A DNA stretch of 18,977 nt. Origin: GCA-2746795 sp964643965. GTDB lineage: Bacteria; Chloroflexota; Anaerolineae; Promineifilales; Promineifilaceae. Both the position numbers and the translations under genes were made by a program. Below, piece by piece: positions 1 through 6,338 of the stretch (position 1 is the stretch's first letter; every line of letters begins with the position of its first letter). Under the pieces are notes generated by a model. The model saw only the letters and a list, made by a program, of their open reading frames with translations, searched no databases and had not been told where the DNA came from. The stretch covers positions 1-18,977 of the forward strand of contig CAZXVH010000103.1 of assembly GCA_964643965.1 (NCBI GenBank). Reading direction: 5' to 3'.

Positions 1-36
1 AAAAAAGAGCCGGAGCAATTTCTGCTCCGACTCTTT
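1..36 (-). terminator. Rho-independent terminator of tRNA-Leu
   Basis: Read on the minus strand, a 14-bp stem (arms 4-17 and 23-36, one G-U wobble, 5-base loop) begins 2 bases after the tRNA 3' end and runs into a T-tract made by the A-run at 1-6. This is a textbook intrinsic terminator for the tRNA transcript. Confidence 0.88.
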
Positions 37-38
37 GA

Positions 39-120
39 TGCCCAGGAGAGGACTCGAACCTCCACGTCCAATGGACACAGGCCCTCAACCTGCCGCGTAT
101 GCCAATTCCGCCACCTGGGC
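39..120 (-). tRNA. tRNA-Leu (anticodon GAG)
   Basis: A complete class II tRNA reads on the minus strand. The 7-bp acceptor stem GCCCAGG/CCTGGGC pairs 114-120 with 40-46. The D arm contains GGCGGAATTGGCA. The anticodon stem GCAGG/CCTGT encloses the loop TTGAGGG, giving anticodon GAG (plus-strand 84-86), which reads CUC and CUU leucine codons. The long variable arm contains the hairpin GTCCATTGGAC, as expected for tRNA-Leu, and the T loop is TTCGAGT. The discriminator base is A (position 39), required by leucyl-tRNA synthetase. The CCA end is not encoded, so a CCA-adding enzyme must complete it. It is transcribed alone, with its own promoter and terminator. Confidence 0.95.
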
Positions 121-136
121 TTCTAAATCGGATGAT

Positions 137-164
137 ATTATAACGTGTGGCCTGTGCGTGTCAA
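137..164 (-). promoter_or_regulatory. Consensus sigma70-type promoter of tRNA-Leu
   Basis: On the minus strand, TTGACA (159-164) and TATAAT (137-142) are both exact consensus hexamers separated by 16 bp. Transcription would start near 130, about 10 bases before the mature tRNA 5' end at 120. Confidence 0.88.
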
Positions 165-261
165 AAAACGAGCGGCAAAGTGGCAAACGCCCTGCCATAT
201 CAATAATTCTCATTTTAGATTGGAAACAGCAGTTAAATCTGCGCCTCTCACATCCAAGCCG

Positions 262-270
262 TGTTATAAT
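262..270 (+). promoter_or_regulatory. Candidate extended -10 promoter for the desulfurase operon
   Basis: TG-T-TATAAT is an exact extended -10 element. No good -35 lies 16-18 bp upstream. If used, it gives a leader of about 200 nt before the ATG at 477, which would contain the hairpin at 317-342 and the pyrimidine tract at 351-408. Confidence 0.5.
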
Positions 271-316
271 CCAACCCATGAATTGGAGAAACCAGCCCTG
301 TTGCATCTGTAGCGGC

Positions 317-342
317 CCGTGTCGGGAATATTCCGGGCACGG
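317..342 (+). promoter_or_regulatory. Hairpin in the desulfurase leader
   Basis: Two 13-base arms around 317-342 pair at 12 of 13 positions, including one wobble and one G-G mismatch; the centre is the palindrome GGAATATTCC. GAATTG near 280 and CAATTC near 343 could extend it as an outer stem. No T-tract follows, so it is not a simple terminator. It could be a leader structure or an operator; the sequence alone does not decide. Confidence 0.4.
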
Positions 343-374
343 CAATTCACTGTTACCCTTTCGCCCCTATCCAC

Positions 375-468
375 CTCCTTTTCTCTTTATTCCTTTCTCT
401 TTTTCCTACAGCCCATCCCGCAGGCTAAAAATTTATCCCCTGACCGTCAGCAAGCATCCTTAAAGGAG
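375..468 (+). promoter_or_regulatory. Shine-Dalgarno site with a complementary anti-SD segment upstream
   Basis: AAAGGAG at 462-468, 8 bases before the ATG at 477, is a strong ribosome binding site that fixes the desulfurase start. CTCCTTT at 375-381 is its exact reverse complement and lies in a long pyrimidine-rich run (351-408); CACCTCCTT at 372-380 also matches the usual 3' end of 16S rRNA. Pairing of the two segments in one transcript would hide the ribosome site. The pairing is seen in sequence; regulation is inferred. Confidence 0.45.
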
Positions 469-476
469 CATTTCCC

Positions 477-1892
477 ATGACTCAAACCAATGCCATCTCC
501 TCAACCACTTATTTACGCGAGTATATCGTGGGCCTGGATAGACAGGTTCCCCTGTTAGACGGCTCCCTGGCGCCCTATGTGAACCTGGATAACGCCGCCA
601 GCACCCCTTCTTTCCAACAGGTCTTGGACGCCATCAACCAGTTTATGCCTTATTACTCCAGCGTCCATCGGGGTACGGGCTTCAAATCACGCCTGTCCAC
701 CGCTGCTTATGATCGGGCGCACCAGATCATCGGCGAATTTGTGGGCGCTAATTTAGAGAGCAATACCGTCATCTTCGGCAAAAACAGCACCGAGGCGCTT
801 AACAAACTTGCCTTCCGCTTTCCTTTCCAGGCCGACGACATCGTGATCACTACGCAGATGGAGCATCATTCCAACGATCTGCCCTGGCGCAAACATGCCC
901 AGGTCGTCCATGTACACGCAAAAGCAAACGGCCGTTTTGATGAAGATCACTTCGACCACTTGCTGGCAAAATACGCCGGTCGGGTGGCGTTGGTCGCCGT
1001 CACCGGCGCGTCTAACGTTAGCGGTTATTTGCAGCCTATTTCCCGCCTGGCCCGCAAAGCCCACGCTGCCGGCGCGCTGATCCTGGTGGATACGGCGCAA
1101 ATGGCCCCCCATCGCCGCGTGGATATGCGCCCCGACGACGATCCAGAACATCTCGATTTCGTCGTTTTATCCGCACATAAAATGTATGCTCCCTTTGGCA
1201 CTGGCGCGTTGGTTGGCCCCAAAGCGCTCTTCATGCAAAACCCGCCTGATTACGTGGGCGGCGGCACCGTAGACGTGGTGACGCTGGAGGAGGTGCATTG
1301 GGCCGGTATGCCAGACCGTGACGAAGCGGGCAGCCCCAATGTGGTGGGGGCCGTAGCCATGGCGGCGGCGGCGCAGGTGCTGATGGCCGTAGGCATGGCA
1401 ACCATCGCCGCCCACGAAGAAGACCTGATCCGCTACGCCCTGACCCAGTTGGCGACAGTTCCCGGCATTAAAATTTATGGCGAAACCAATCCGGCGAATG
1501 CCCACGAAAAGGTCGGCGTGATTCCGTTCAATCTTGACGGGATTTCTCATTTTAAAGTGGCGGCCATTTTAGGTTATGAAGGGGGCATTGGCGTACGCAG
1601 TGGTTGTTTCTGCGCCCATCCGTATGTGGTGCATTTGCTGAACCTGAATGAGGAAACGGCCGTTACATGGCGTGATCAGCTGCTTTCCGGCGACAAATCG
1701 GAGATGCCCGGTATGGTTCGGGCCAGCTTTGGCTGTTATAACAACCGGGCCGACATCGATCACCTGGTGGCCATGCTCAAACGCATTGCCGCCGGAGATT
1801 ATCAGGGCGACTATGTGGTAAACTGCGCCACCGGCGAATACACGCCGGTCGGTCATATCGACCCACTGGCCGATTATTTTTCACTTGGATAA
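477..1892 (+). CDS. SufS-like cysteine desulfurase (class V aminotransferase fold)
   Basis: This is a PLP enzyme of 471 residues, probably removing sulfur from cysteine for Fe-S cluster or thio-cofactor assembly in the cytoplasm. The PLP-binding lysine is K235 in SAHKMYAPFGTG, preceded by the cofactor-contacting D205 in LVDTAQ and by EHHSN at 129-133. The persulfide-forming cysteine matches the SufS pattern R-x-G-x-x-C-A, as R374-SG-CF-C379-A380; a second cysteine (C377) lies two residues before it. At 471 residues it is longer than typical SufS (about 400), mainly through a C-terminal tail after residue 440. The start is fixed by the SD at 462-468. No other suf or isc gene is visible nearby. 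The next gene, a lipoprotein, starts 27 bp downstream and probably shares the transcript. Two AACGGCCGTT palindromes lie inside the gene. A selenocysteine lyase or other class V member is an alternative. Confidence 0.85.
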   Translation: MTQTNAISSTTYLREYIVGLDRQVPLLDGSLAPYVNLDNAASTPSFQQVLDAINQFMPYYSSVHRGTGFKSRLSTAAYDRAHQIIGEFVGANLESNTVIFGKNSTEALNKLAFRFPFQADDIVITTQMEHHSNDLPWRKHAQVVHVHAKANGRFDEDHFDHLLAKYAGRVALVAVTGASNVSGYLQPISRLARKAHAAGALILVDTAQMAPHRRVDMRPDDDPEHLDFVVLSAHKMYAPFGTGALVGPKALFMQNPPDYVGGGTVDVVTLEEVHWAGMPDRDEAGSPNVVGAVAMAAAAQVLMAVGMATIAAHEEDLIRYALTQLATVPGIKIYGETNPANAHEKVGVIPFNLDGISHFKVAAILGYEGGIGVRSGCFCAHPYVVHLLNLNEETAVTWRDQLLSGDKSEMPGMVRASFGCYNNRADIDHLVAMLKRIAAGDYQGDYVVNCATGEYTPVGHIDPLADYFSLG

Positions 1893-1919
1893 ATAACTTT
1901 TTAGAGGCTTTGATTTAAG

Positions 1920-3143
1920 ATGAAAAAATGGAGTTTGTTAATCGTATTTGTTTTGCTCTTTACTTTGTTGGCTGCCTGCGGCGGCGATGAACCGCCCCCC
2001 ACGCCCATCCCTGCTCCGGCCACGGAAACGGCCGTTTCTCCCACCGAAGTCGCTGCCATCCCCGCGCCTACAGAGAAACCCACCCTGCCCCCACCGCCCA
2101 CCATGGCCCCGGCCGTCACCAATACGCCGCTGCCTGAGGAAACAGAGGTTGAAGAGCTTGGCCCCATCCTGCTGCTGACCGCCGAAGATTTTGGCGACGA
2201 CCGCAACCGGCTTACCGGTGAACTGGTAGAAGACCCGGAAGATTTGCAGCAACGGCCGTTAGCCATCAAAATTTCCAACTCCCCGCCCGGACAGGTACGG
2301 CCGCAGTCTGGCATCAATGACGCCGCCATCATGGTGGAGCATCTGGCCGAAGGCGCTGTTACCCGGCTGACCGGCATTTTCTACGGCAAATGGCCGGAGA
2401 AAGTGGGGCCGGTGCGCAGCGCCCGTCTCATCGACCTGGAACTGCCGGCGATGTATGACGCCGGTCTCGCTTATTCCGGGGCCAGCGTCGGCGTCAGCCA
2501 TCGTCTCTTCTCCTCAGATTTCCGGCCGCGCATCATCCGCGCCAATACCGAAGGCTACTACCGCTCCGGCGAGGAAAACAAGGACATTGAACATACGCTC
2601 TATGTCAAGCCTGAAGGCTTACACGCCACCCTGGCCGAAAATGGCTTGAACACGCCGCCAGAATTTAATACCGTGATGGCCTTCTCCAGCGAGCCGCCCA
2701 GCGGCGGCCAACCGGCCGTTGACCTCACGATTGACTATATTTGGGAAACGATTGAATGGAAATATGATGCGGAAAACGGCCGTTACTACCGCTGGGCTGA
2801 TGGCAAACCGATCTACGACGCCAACGATGAAGAACAGGCCAGCACTGCCAATATCGTCATCATCACCCCCTACCACGTACAAGACCCTGACATTTGTGAA
2901 CAAGCCAGCAAAGAAGGCGAATGTGTGGCCCTCTCCGTGCAGATTCAGTTGTGGGGCTCTGGCCCCGGCATTCTCCTGCGTGATGGGCAGCAGTACCCCA
3001 TCTATTGGCATCGTGAAGGGCGCAACGACCTGCTCACCTTCTCCGACGGCGCCGGCAATCCCGTCCCCCTACAAATCGGCAATACCTGGATTCAAATCGT
3101 CCCCACCTGGCGCGGTTATGAAAACGCCATTGTCATTGAATAA
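1920..3143 (+). CDS. DUF3048 (YerB-type) lipoprotein
   Basis: This is a 407-residue exported lipoprotein of unknown function. A short basic start (MKKW), a hydrophobic stretch at residues 5-19 and the lipobox L17-A-A-C20 indicate lipidation at Cys20 after signal peptidase II. A Pro/Thr/Glu-rich linker spans about residues 23-80. The folded part begins near residue 115 with RPLAIKISNSP and continues through VEHLAEGAVTRL, the KVGPVRSAR motif and SGASVGVSHRL, all characteristic of the DUF3048 N-terminal domain found in Bacillus YerB. The C-terminal DUF3048 domain follows (about 260-407). The start codon lies 12 bases after AGAGG (1903-1907) and 27 bp after the desulfurase stop, suggesting co-transcription. 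No enzymatic role is established for the family. Three AACGGCCGTT copies are in the gene (2027, 2251, 2775). Confidence 0.88.
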   Translation: MKKWSLLIVFVLLFTLLAACGGDEPPPTPIPAPATETAVSPTEVAAIPAPTEKPTLPPPPTMAPAVTNTPLPEETEVEELGPILLLTAEDFGDDRNRLTGELVEDPEDLQQRPLAIKISNSPPGQVRPQSGINDAAIMVEHLAEGAVTRLTGIFYGKWPEKVGPVRSARLIDLELPAMYDAGLAYSGASVGVSHRLFSSDFRPRIIRANTEGYYRSGEENKDIEHTLYVKPEGLHATLAENGLNTPPEFNTVMAFSSEPPSGGQPAVDLTIDYIWETIEWKYDAENGRYYRWADGKPIYDANDEEQASTANIVIITPYHVQDPDICEQASKEGECVALSVQIQLWGSGPGILLRDGQQYPIYWHREGRNDLLTFSDGAGNPVPLQIGNTWIQIVPTWRGYENAIVIE

Positions 3144-3160
3144 ACGTGACTTGATTCAGC

Positions 3161-3196
3161 CAGCCCTGTCAGGTTTAAGAGAACCTGACAGGGCTG
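3161..3196 (+). terminator. Perfect 15-bp stem between convergent genes, probable terminator
   Basis: CAGCCCTGTCAGGTT (3161-3175) and its exact complement (3182-3196) enclose the 6-base loop TAAGAG, 18 bases after the lipoprotein stop and 22 bases past the asd stop. Only a short T run follows in either direction, so termination is inferred mainly from stem strength and position between convergent genes. The sequence may also be a copy of a dispersed palindrome. Confidence 0.6.
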
Positions 3197-3217
3197 TTCC
3201 GTCCCCCACACAGCCCC

Positions 3218-4273
3218 TTACGGTATCAACAAACCCTGCACCTGGAGCAGTTCCGCGTTTAAGACAGAACCGCTGGCCGCGCCGCGCAGCGTATTGTGGG
3301 CAATCGACATGAAGCGGATGGTGTTCACCGGACATTCGCGTACTTTGCCCACCGTCCAGGCCAGGCCATTACCATTGTCCCGATCTTTCCGGGGCTGCGG
3401 CCGATCTGGCTCCGTGCGATAAACGAGGACTTGGGCGGGCATGGTCGGCAGAGCTTGCAAGATTTGCGGGATCTGCCAGGTTTGGAACAGGGTGATCACT
3501 TCGGCCGGCGAGGCGTCTTGTTTCAACTTCACGGAAATGCTGGCCAGATGGCCGTCGATGACGGGAACGCGGTTGGCCTGAGCGCTGACTTTGAAATCGG
3601 CCAGTTCAAATTTGCCGTCCACGTATTTGCCACACAGTTTACGCGGCTCAGTTTCCAGCTTGTCATCCTCACCGCCGATATACGGGATGATGTTATCCAT
3701 GATGTCCAGAGAGGGCACGCCTGGGTAGCCTGCCCCGGAGATGGCCTGCATGGTGGTGATAACGGCCGTTTCCAGCCCATATCTCTCGTGCAAAATCTTC
3801 ATGGGCAGCACAATGCTGGTCGTGGAACAGTTGGCGTTGGCCACAATGTAGCCTTGCCAGCCATACTCTTTTTGCTGATGGGGAATCATCGCGGTGTGTT
3901 CATGGTTCACTTCCGGGATGAGCAGCGGCACAAAGGGATCCATGCGGAAGGGAGAAGCGTTGGTCAGCACCGCATAGCCCGCCTTGGCGAAAGCGGCTTC
4001 CCTCTCACGGGCGTCGGCCGTGGGCAGCGCCGAAAACAGGACTTTGGGTTCCAAATTTGGCGCCGTGGGCTGCACGATCATCTCCGCCACCTGCGCCGGT
4101 GGATCGCCATCCAGCAGCCAGTTGACGCCTGCGCCATATGGCTTGCCCGCCGTGCGCTTCGAGCCGGTCAACGCCGCAATCTCAAACCAGGGATGATCCA
4201 CCAGGTGCATGATAAAGCGTTGGCCGACAGAACCGGTCGCCGCCAAAATACCGACAGGAATCTTGTTACTCAT
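3218..4273 (-). CDS. asd: Aspartate-semialdehyde dehydrogenase
   Basis: The enzyme reduces aspartyl-4-phosphate to aspartate semialdehyde with NADPH, the branch point to lysine, threonine and methionine. The protein has 351 residues. The N-terminal Rossmann loop is ILAATGSVGQRF (residues 9-20). The catalytic cysteine is C149 in VANANCSTTS, followed by the SGAGYPGVPS segment at 179-188. The catalytic histidine is H242 in VPVIDGHLASISV. The pattern and length fit the archaeal/fungal-like branch of ASADH rather than the E. coli type. The ATG at 4273 is set by GGAGG (4281-4285) 7 bases upstream, and a consensus promoter lies at 4301-4328. It is transcribed alone, convergent with the lipoprotein gene. 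One AACGGCCGTT lies at 3761-3770. Confidence 0.95.
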   Translation of the reverse strand: MSNKIPVGILAATGSVGQRFIMHLVDHPWFEIAALTGSKRTAGKPYGAGVNWLLDGDPPAQVAEMIVQPTAPNLEPKVLFSALPTADAREREAAFAKAGYAVLTNASPFRMDPFVPLLIPEVNHEHTAMIPHQQKEYGWQGYIVANANCSTTSIVLPMKILHERYGLETAVITTMQAISGAGYPGVPSLDIMDNIIPYIGGEDDKLETEPRKLCGKYVDGKFELADFKVSAQANRVPVIDGHLASISVKLKQDASPAEVITLFQTWQIPQILQALPTMPAQVLVYRTEPDRPQPRKDRDNGNGLAWTVGKVRECPVNTIRFMSIAHNTLRGAASGSVLNAELLQVQGLLIP

Positions 4274-4300
4274 AAAAAAGCCTCCAGAATAAAAGGGGAA

Positions 4301-4328
4301 ATTATAAGAACCCCGACGCAGTTGTCAA
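4301..4328 (-). promoter_or_regulatory. Consensus sigma70-type promoter of asd
   Basis: On the minus strand, exact TTGACA (4323-4328) and exact TATAAT (4301-4306) are separated by 16 bp. Transcription would start near 4294, about 20 bases before the ATG, leaving room for the GGAGG ribosome site only. The geometry is identical to that of the tRNA-Leu promoter. Confidence 0.9.
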
Positions 4329-4349
4329 GGACGCGCCCCATGGCCAAAC

Positions 4350-4395
4350 GAGGGCTGAGCCTGTCGAAGCCCGGGCTTCGACAGGCTCAGCCCTC
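4350..4395. repeat. Perfect 46-bp palindrome (GCTTCGACAGGCTCAG type)
   Basis: The two 23-base halves are exact reverse complements centred on CCCGGG (4370-4375). It lies between the asd promoter and the nitroreductase stop, where it could fold as a hairpin at the 3' end of the nitroreductase transcript. Fifteen bases of its right half (4375-4389, GCTTCGACAGGCTCA) recur exactly at 16425-16439, so it belongs to a dispersed family. Confidence 0.85.
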
Positions 4396-4447
4396 ATCTT
4401 ATAGGCTCAATTCTCGTGCTTATCACGGCAAAACGCCGAGCAGCCAA

Positions 4448-5050
4448 TTATTCCACAAAGATCGTGCGGCTGGTGTAAGGTTGGCGCGTTTTTTCTTTTT
4501 GTTCAGCCGGATAGCCGAGGGTGATGAGCGCTTGGGGCTGCCAATCCGGCGGCAGAGCCAGCGTCTCAACCACTATATCCGGGCAAAAGAGCGGGGCGCA
4601 AAGCCAACAAGCGCCCAATCCCAGGGCGTGGGCTGCCAGCAGCAGGTTTTGACCGGCCATCGCCGTGCTTTGGGCGGCCATCAACCATTCGTGTTGCTGC
4701 CGTTGGGCGTCAGCATAAACATCCATATCGGCCATCGACAGGCAAAGCAGGATGAGCAGTGGCGCTTGCGTAAGGCGCTGGTAAGAGCGCTGCACATCTT
4801 TTTCGATCACAGGGGCCGGCGCCTTGTCGGCCAATAAATCGGCTCGCAGCCGGCCGCCCATCGCTTCTGCCAGCCGTATTTTTGTGTGCTGCTGCTCAAT
4901 GATGGCGAAGCGCCAGGGCTGCCGGTTATGGGCTGAAGGCGCCCAGGAAGCGGCCGTCAGCAGGTGTGCGATCTCTTCGGTGGGAATGGGTGTGGATTGG
5001 TAGCGCCGAATAGAGCGCCGGGAGGTGAGCCAGTTGATATGTTCGTTCAT
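4448..5050 (-). CDS. Nitroreductase-family FMN oxidoreductase
   Basis: A single-domain protein of 200 residues in the nitroreductase superfamily, which uses FMN and NAD(P)H or related donors. The N-terminal FMN-phosphate motif is RRSIRRY (11-17), followed by WAPSAHNRQPWRF (36-48), and later the conserved helix QSTAMAGQNLLLAAHALGLGACW (about 127-149; quoted in two parts: QSTAMAGQNLLL and AAHALGLGACW). The APSAHNRQPW wording resembles nitroreductase domains found fused to the F420 glutamyl ligase (FbiB C-terminal type), but the ligase domain is absent here. The substrate is unknown. No Shine-Dalgarno sequence precedes the ATG at 5050. The gene lies 174 bp upstream of asd in the same direction, but asd has its own promoter. 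It contains no ACGGCCGT copy. Confidence 0.85.
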   Translation of the reverse strand: MNEHINWLTSRRSIRRYQSTPIPTEEIAHLLTAASWAPSAHNRQPWRFAIIEQQHTKIRLAEAMGGRLRADLLADKAPAPVIEKDVQRSYQRLTQAPLLILLCLSMADMDVYADAQRQQHEWLMAAQSTAMAGQNLLLAAHALGLGACWLCAPLFCPDIVVETLALPPDWQPQALITLGYPAEQKEKTRQPYTSRTIFVE

Positions 5051-5099
5051 GGTGTGATGGTAGCGAATTTATGGCGTTATGACCATGAACATCAGCGAA

Positions 5100-5128
5100 A
5101 TTGGTTTAATATGCAAGATTGAACCAAT
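5100..5128. repeat. Hairpin repeat, copy 1 (TTGGTTCAATCTT family)
   Basis: Eleven-base arms ATTGGTTTAAT (5100-5110) and ATTGAACCAAT (5118-5128) pair with one wobble around a 7-base loop. Read on the minus strand, TTGGTTCAATCTT (5127 to 5115) is identical to 10874-10886, part of a second hairpin. It sits about 50 bp upstream of the nitroreductase start and could act as an operator or be only a repeat. Confidence 0.6.
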
Positions 5129-5155
5129 CTGAAAAATTAACCTGTTTAAACCACA

Positions 5156-5182
5156 AAGAGCCTTGTTTGCACAAGGCCCTTT
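5156..5182. repeat. GC-rich hairpin in the 5051-5337 spacer
   Basis: The arms AAAGAGCCTTG (5156-5166 region) and CAAGGCCCTTT pair around TTTGCA with one mismatch. TAACCT (5138-5143) and AGGTTA (5210-5215) could form an outer stem. No clear T-tract follows on either strand. It could be a terminator or a small structured RNA; I cannot tell which. Confidence 0.4.
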
Positions 5183-5215
5183 GCGGGAAGAGGAGAAAAA
5201 AGGAGGAATAGGTTA

Positions 5216-5261
5216 TTTCATTGAACGTTGGTTCCATTAATGATCTTTTCGTTCAATGAAA
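5216..5261. repeat. Perfect 12-bp inverted repeat with a 22-base spacer
   Basis: TTTCATTGAACG (5216-5227) and CGTTCAATGAAA (5250-5261) are exact complements. The spacing is wide for a terminator and suits a long-loop hairpin or a paired protein-binding site. It is preceded by an AGGAGG sequence (5201-5206) that has no start codon behind it. With the other palindromes it makes 5051-5337 a gene-free but structured spacer. Confidence 0.5.
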
Positions 5262-5299
5262 ATATTCTATGCTTAATGGGCGGCGGGGGCAGGCAAGTC

Positions 5300-5308
5300 T
5301 GTTACAAT
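5300..5308 (+). promoter_or_regulatory. Candidate extended -10 upstream of the zinc-ribbon gene
   Basis: TG-T-TACAAT is a five-of-six -10 match with the TG extension. It has no clear -35. The predicted start, near 5315, falls inside the palindrome at 5314-5329, so the two elements fit together as a promoter and a blocking operator. Confidence 0.45.
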
Positions 5309-5313
5309 CAAAG

Positions 5314-5329
5314 TGTAAACCGGTTTACA
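5314..5329. promoter_or_regulatory. LacI-family-like operator palindrome
   Basis: TGTAAACCGGTTTACA is a perfect 16-bp palindrome with a central CG dinucleotide, close to the general operator shape of LacI/GalR regulators (TGTAAAC-n-GTTTACA). It lies just downstream of a candidate -10, where a bound repressor would block transcription. No LacI-type gene is in the window. Confidence 0.5.
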
Positions 5330-5341
5330 TTTAAGCAATGA

Positions 5342-5476
5342 GCTTGTGGCTTGTGGNNNNNNNNNNNNNNNNNNNNNNNNNNNNNNNNNNNNNNNNNNNN
5401 NNNNNNNNNNNNNNNNNNNNNNNNNNNNNNNNNNNNNNNNNNNNNNNNNNNNNNNNTTGTGGCTTGTGGCTTGTGG
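5342..5476 (+). repeat. Heptamer tandem repeat (CTTGTGG) flanking a scaffold gap
   Basis: CTTGTGG repeats run up to the gap from the left (5343-5356, two units) and continue after it (5457-5476, almost three units). The gap (5357-5456) therefore lies inside one array whose true copy number is unknown. The array ends 11 bases before the ATG at 5488. Confidence 0.75.
5357..5456. other. Scaffold gap, 100 N
   Basis: Exactly 100 N, a placeholder length. The flanks share TTGTGGCTTGTGG, so assembly most likely broke on the heptamer array and the true gap may be short. Confidence 0.97.
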
Positions 5477-5487
5477 AGCGAGATGAG

Positions 5488-6306
5488 ATGACGCTGCGTT
5501 GTAAAAATTGTGACCAGACGATTTTGCCGTCTGACGTGGTATGCTGGCATTGTGGTTATGAATTGGCGCCTATAGAAATGGCGGCGGGAGAACAGCCCAA
5601 TGAACCACCCCTTTTTGAGGAGCCAGATATACCGGGAGTGTCGTTAACGGCCGTTTCCTTTTATGCGCTTTTAACCCTGGCAACCATCCTGCTGTTGGTC
5701 CTGACGACGCGGGCGCTGGCGCAGTATCCCCTCATCCAGATTGATCCGCAGGCGCCGGTTAAGCCGGGCTGGACAATGTTTGTTGACCACCGGGGGATTT
5801 TTACGCTCGATTTGCCGCCGCAGTGGACATGGTTGGAAGATGAGCCGGGCGGCGGTTTATCGTTGCTGACCACTGCGCTGGCCGCGTCTCCCCAGTTTGA
5901 AACGGCCTTGTCGCCGTTGGGGCAGTACGCCACAGATACGGAAGTACGCCTGTTGGCGCAGGCAGAAGCGGATGCAGACGATGATAGTTTACCGGGTTTT
6001 GTGGTGGTGGGGGAAAGTGCACGTTTGAACCGGCTATCTGGGCGGGAAGTGCAGGCGCTGTTATCGCTGGGAGCTGAGAAGGTGACTGTGAATGAAACGG
6101 CCGTTTCCCAGGATTTAGACGGCAATGAGATGATAACGGCCGTGACCCAATTCAGCCACGCCGGACAGGAATGGGGGTGTCAACAACAGGTAGTGGGCGC
6201 TCACTCTTCTCGTTTTATCGTCGCCGTCTGCCAGCCAGGAAGCTTCATCCTGGATCGGGCAGCAAGTAACATTTTAAGCAGTTTTCAACTGTTCTCCTCA
6301 CCATAA
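5488..6306 (+). CDS. Zinc-ribbon, single-pass membrane protein of unknown function
   Basis: I do not recognise a named family. The 272-residue protein opens with a zinc ribbon, C5-KN-C8 and C19-WH-C22, then an acidic linker and one transmembrane segment (about residues 53-75, rich in Leu, Ala and Thr). The rest, about 190 residues, would be outside the membrane and includes a VDHRGIFTLDLPPQWTW segment, like the start of PsbP-type or lipoprotein-like domains of poorly defined function. The start is chosen at 5488 because GGAG (5475-5478) lies 9 bases upstream; an in-frame ATG at 5338 would require reading through the heptamer array and the gap. A LacI-like operator lies upstream. Three ACGGCCGT copies fall here (5647, 6097, 6136). 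The stop is 32 bp from the convergent acyl-CoA dehydrogenase. Confidence 0.7.
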   Translation: MTLRCKNCDQTILPSDVVCWHCGYELAPIEMAAGEQPNEPPLFEEPDIPGVSLTAVSFYALLTLATILLLVLTTRALAQYPLIQIDPQAPVKPGWTMFVDHRGIFTLDLPPQWTWLEDEPGGGLSLLTTALAASPQFETALSPLGQYATDTEVRLLAQAEADADDDSLPGFVVVGESARLNRLSGREVQALLSLGAEKVTVNETAVSQDLDGNEMITAVTQFSHAGQEWGCQQQVVGAHSSRFIVAVCQPGSFILDRAASNILSSFQLFSSP

Positions 6307-6335
6307 TCGTCCACCGTCCACTGTCCACCGCATAC
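6307..6335. repeat. GTCCAC/GTGGAC short-period repeat
   Basis: GTCCACCGTCCACTGTCCAC fills the 32-bp space between two convergent genes. Its reverse complement contains GTGGACAGTG, which also occurs inside recD2 (17557-17566), so the two arrays are of one type. Confidence 0.6.
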
Positions 6336-6338
6336 GTT

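Noticed and set aside
35..463. A 142-codon frame on the plus strand
   Set aside because: It runs through the tRNA gene and the desulfurase leader and has no ribosome site or domain.
3296..4837. A 513-codon open frame on the plus strand
   Set aside because: It lies opposite asd and the nitroreductase, both with clear motifs and ribosome sites, and shows no family features; it is a composition-driven shadow.
5338..5487. The upstream start of the zinc-ribbon gene at 5338
   Set aside because: It would need translation through the heptamer array and an unknown gap; the start at 5488 has a ribosome site and begins the zinc ribbon directly.
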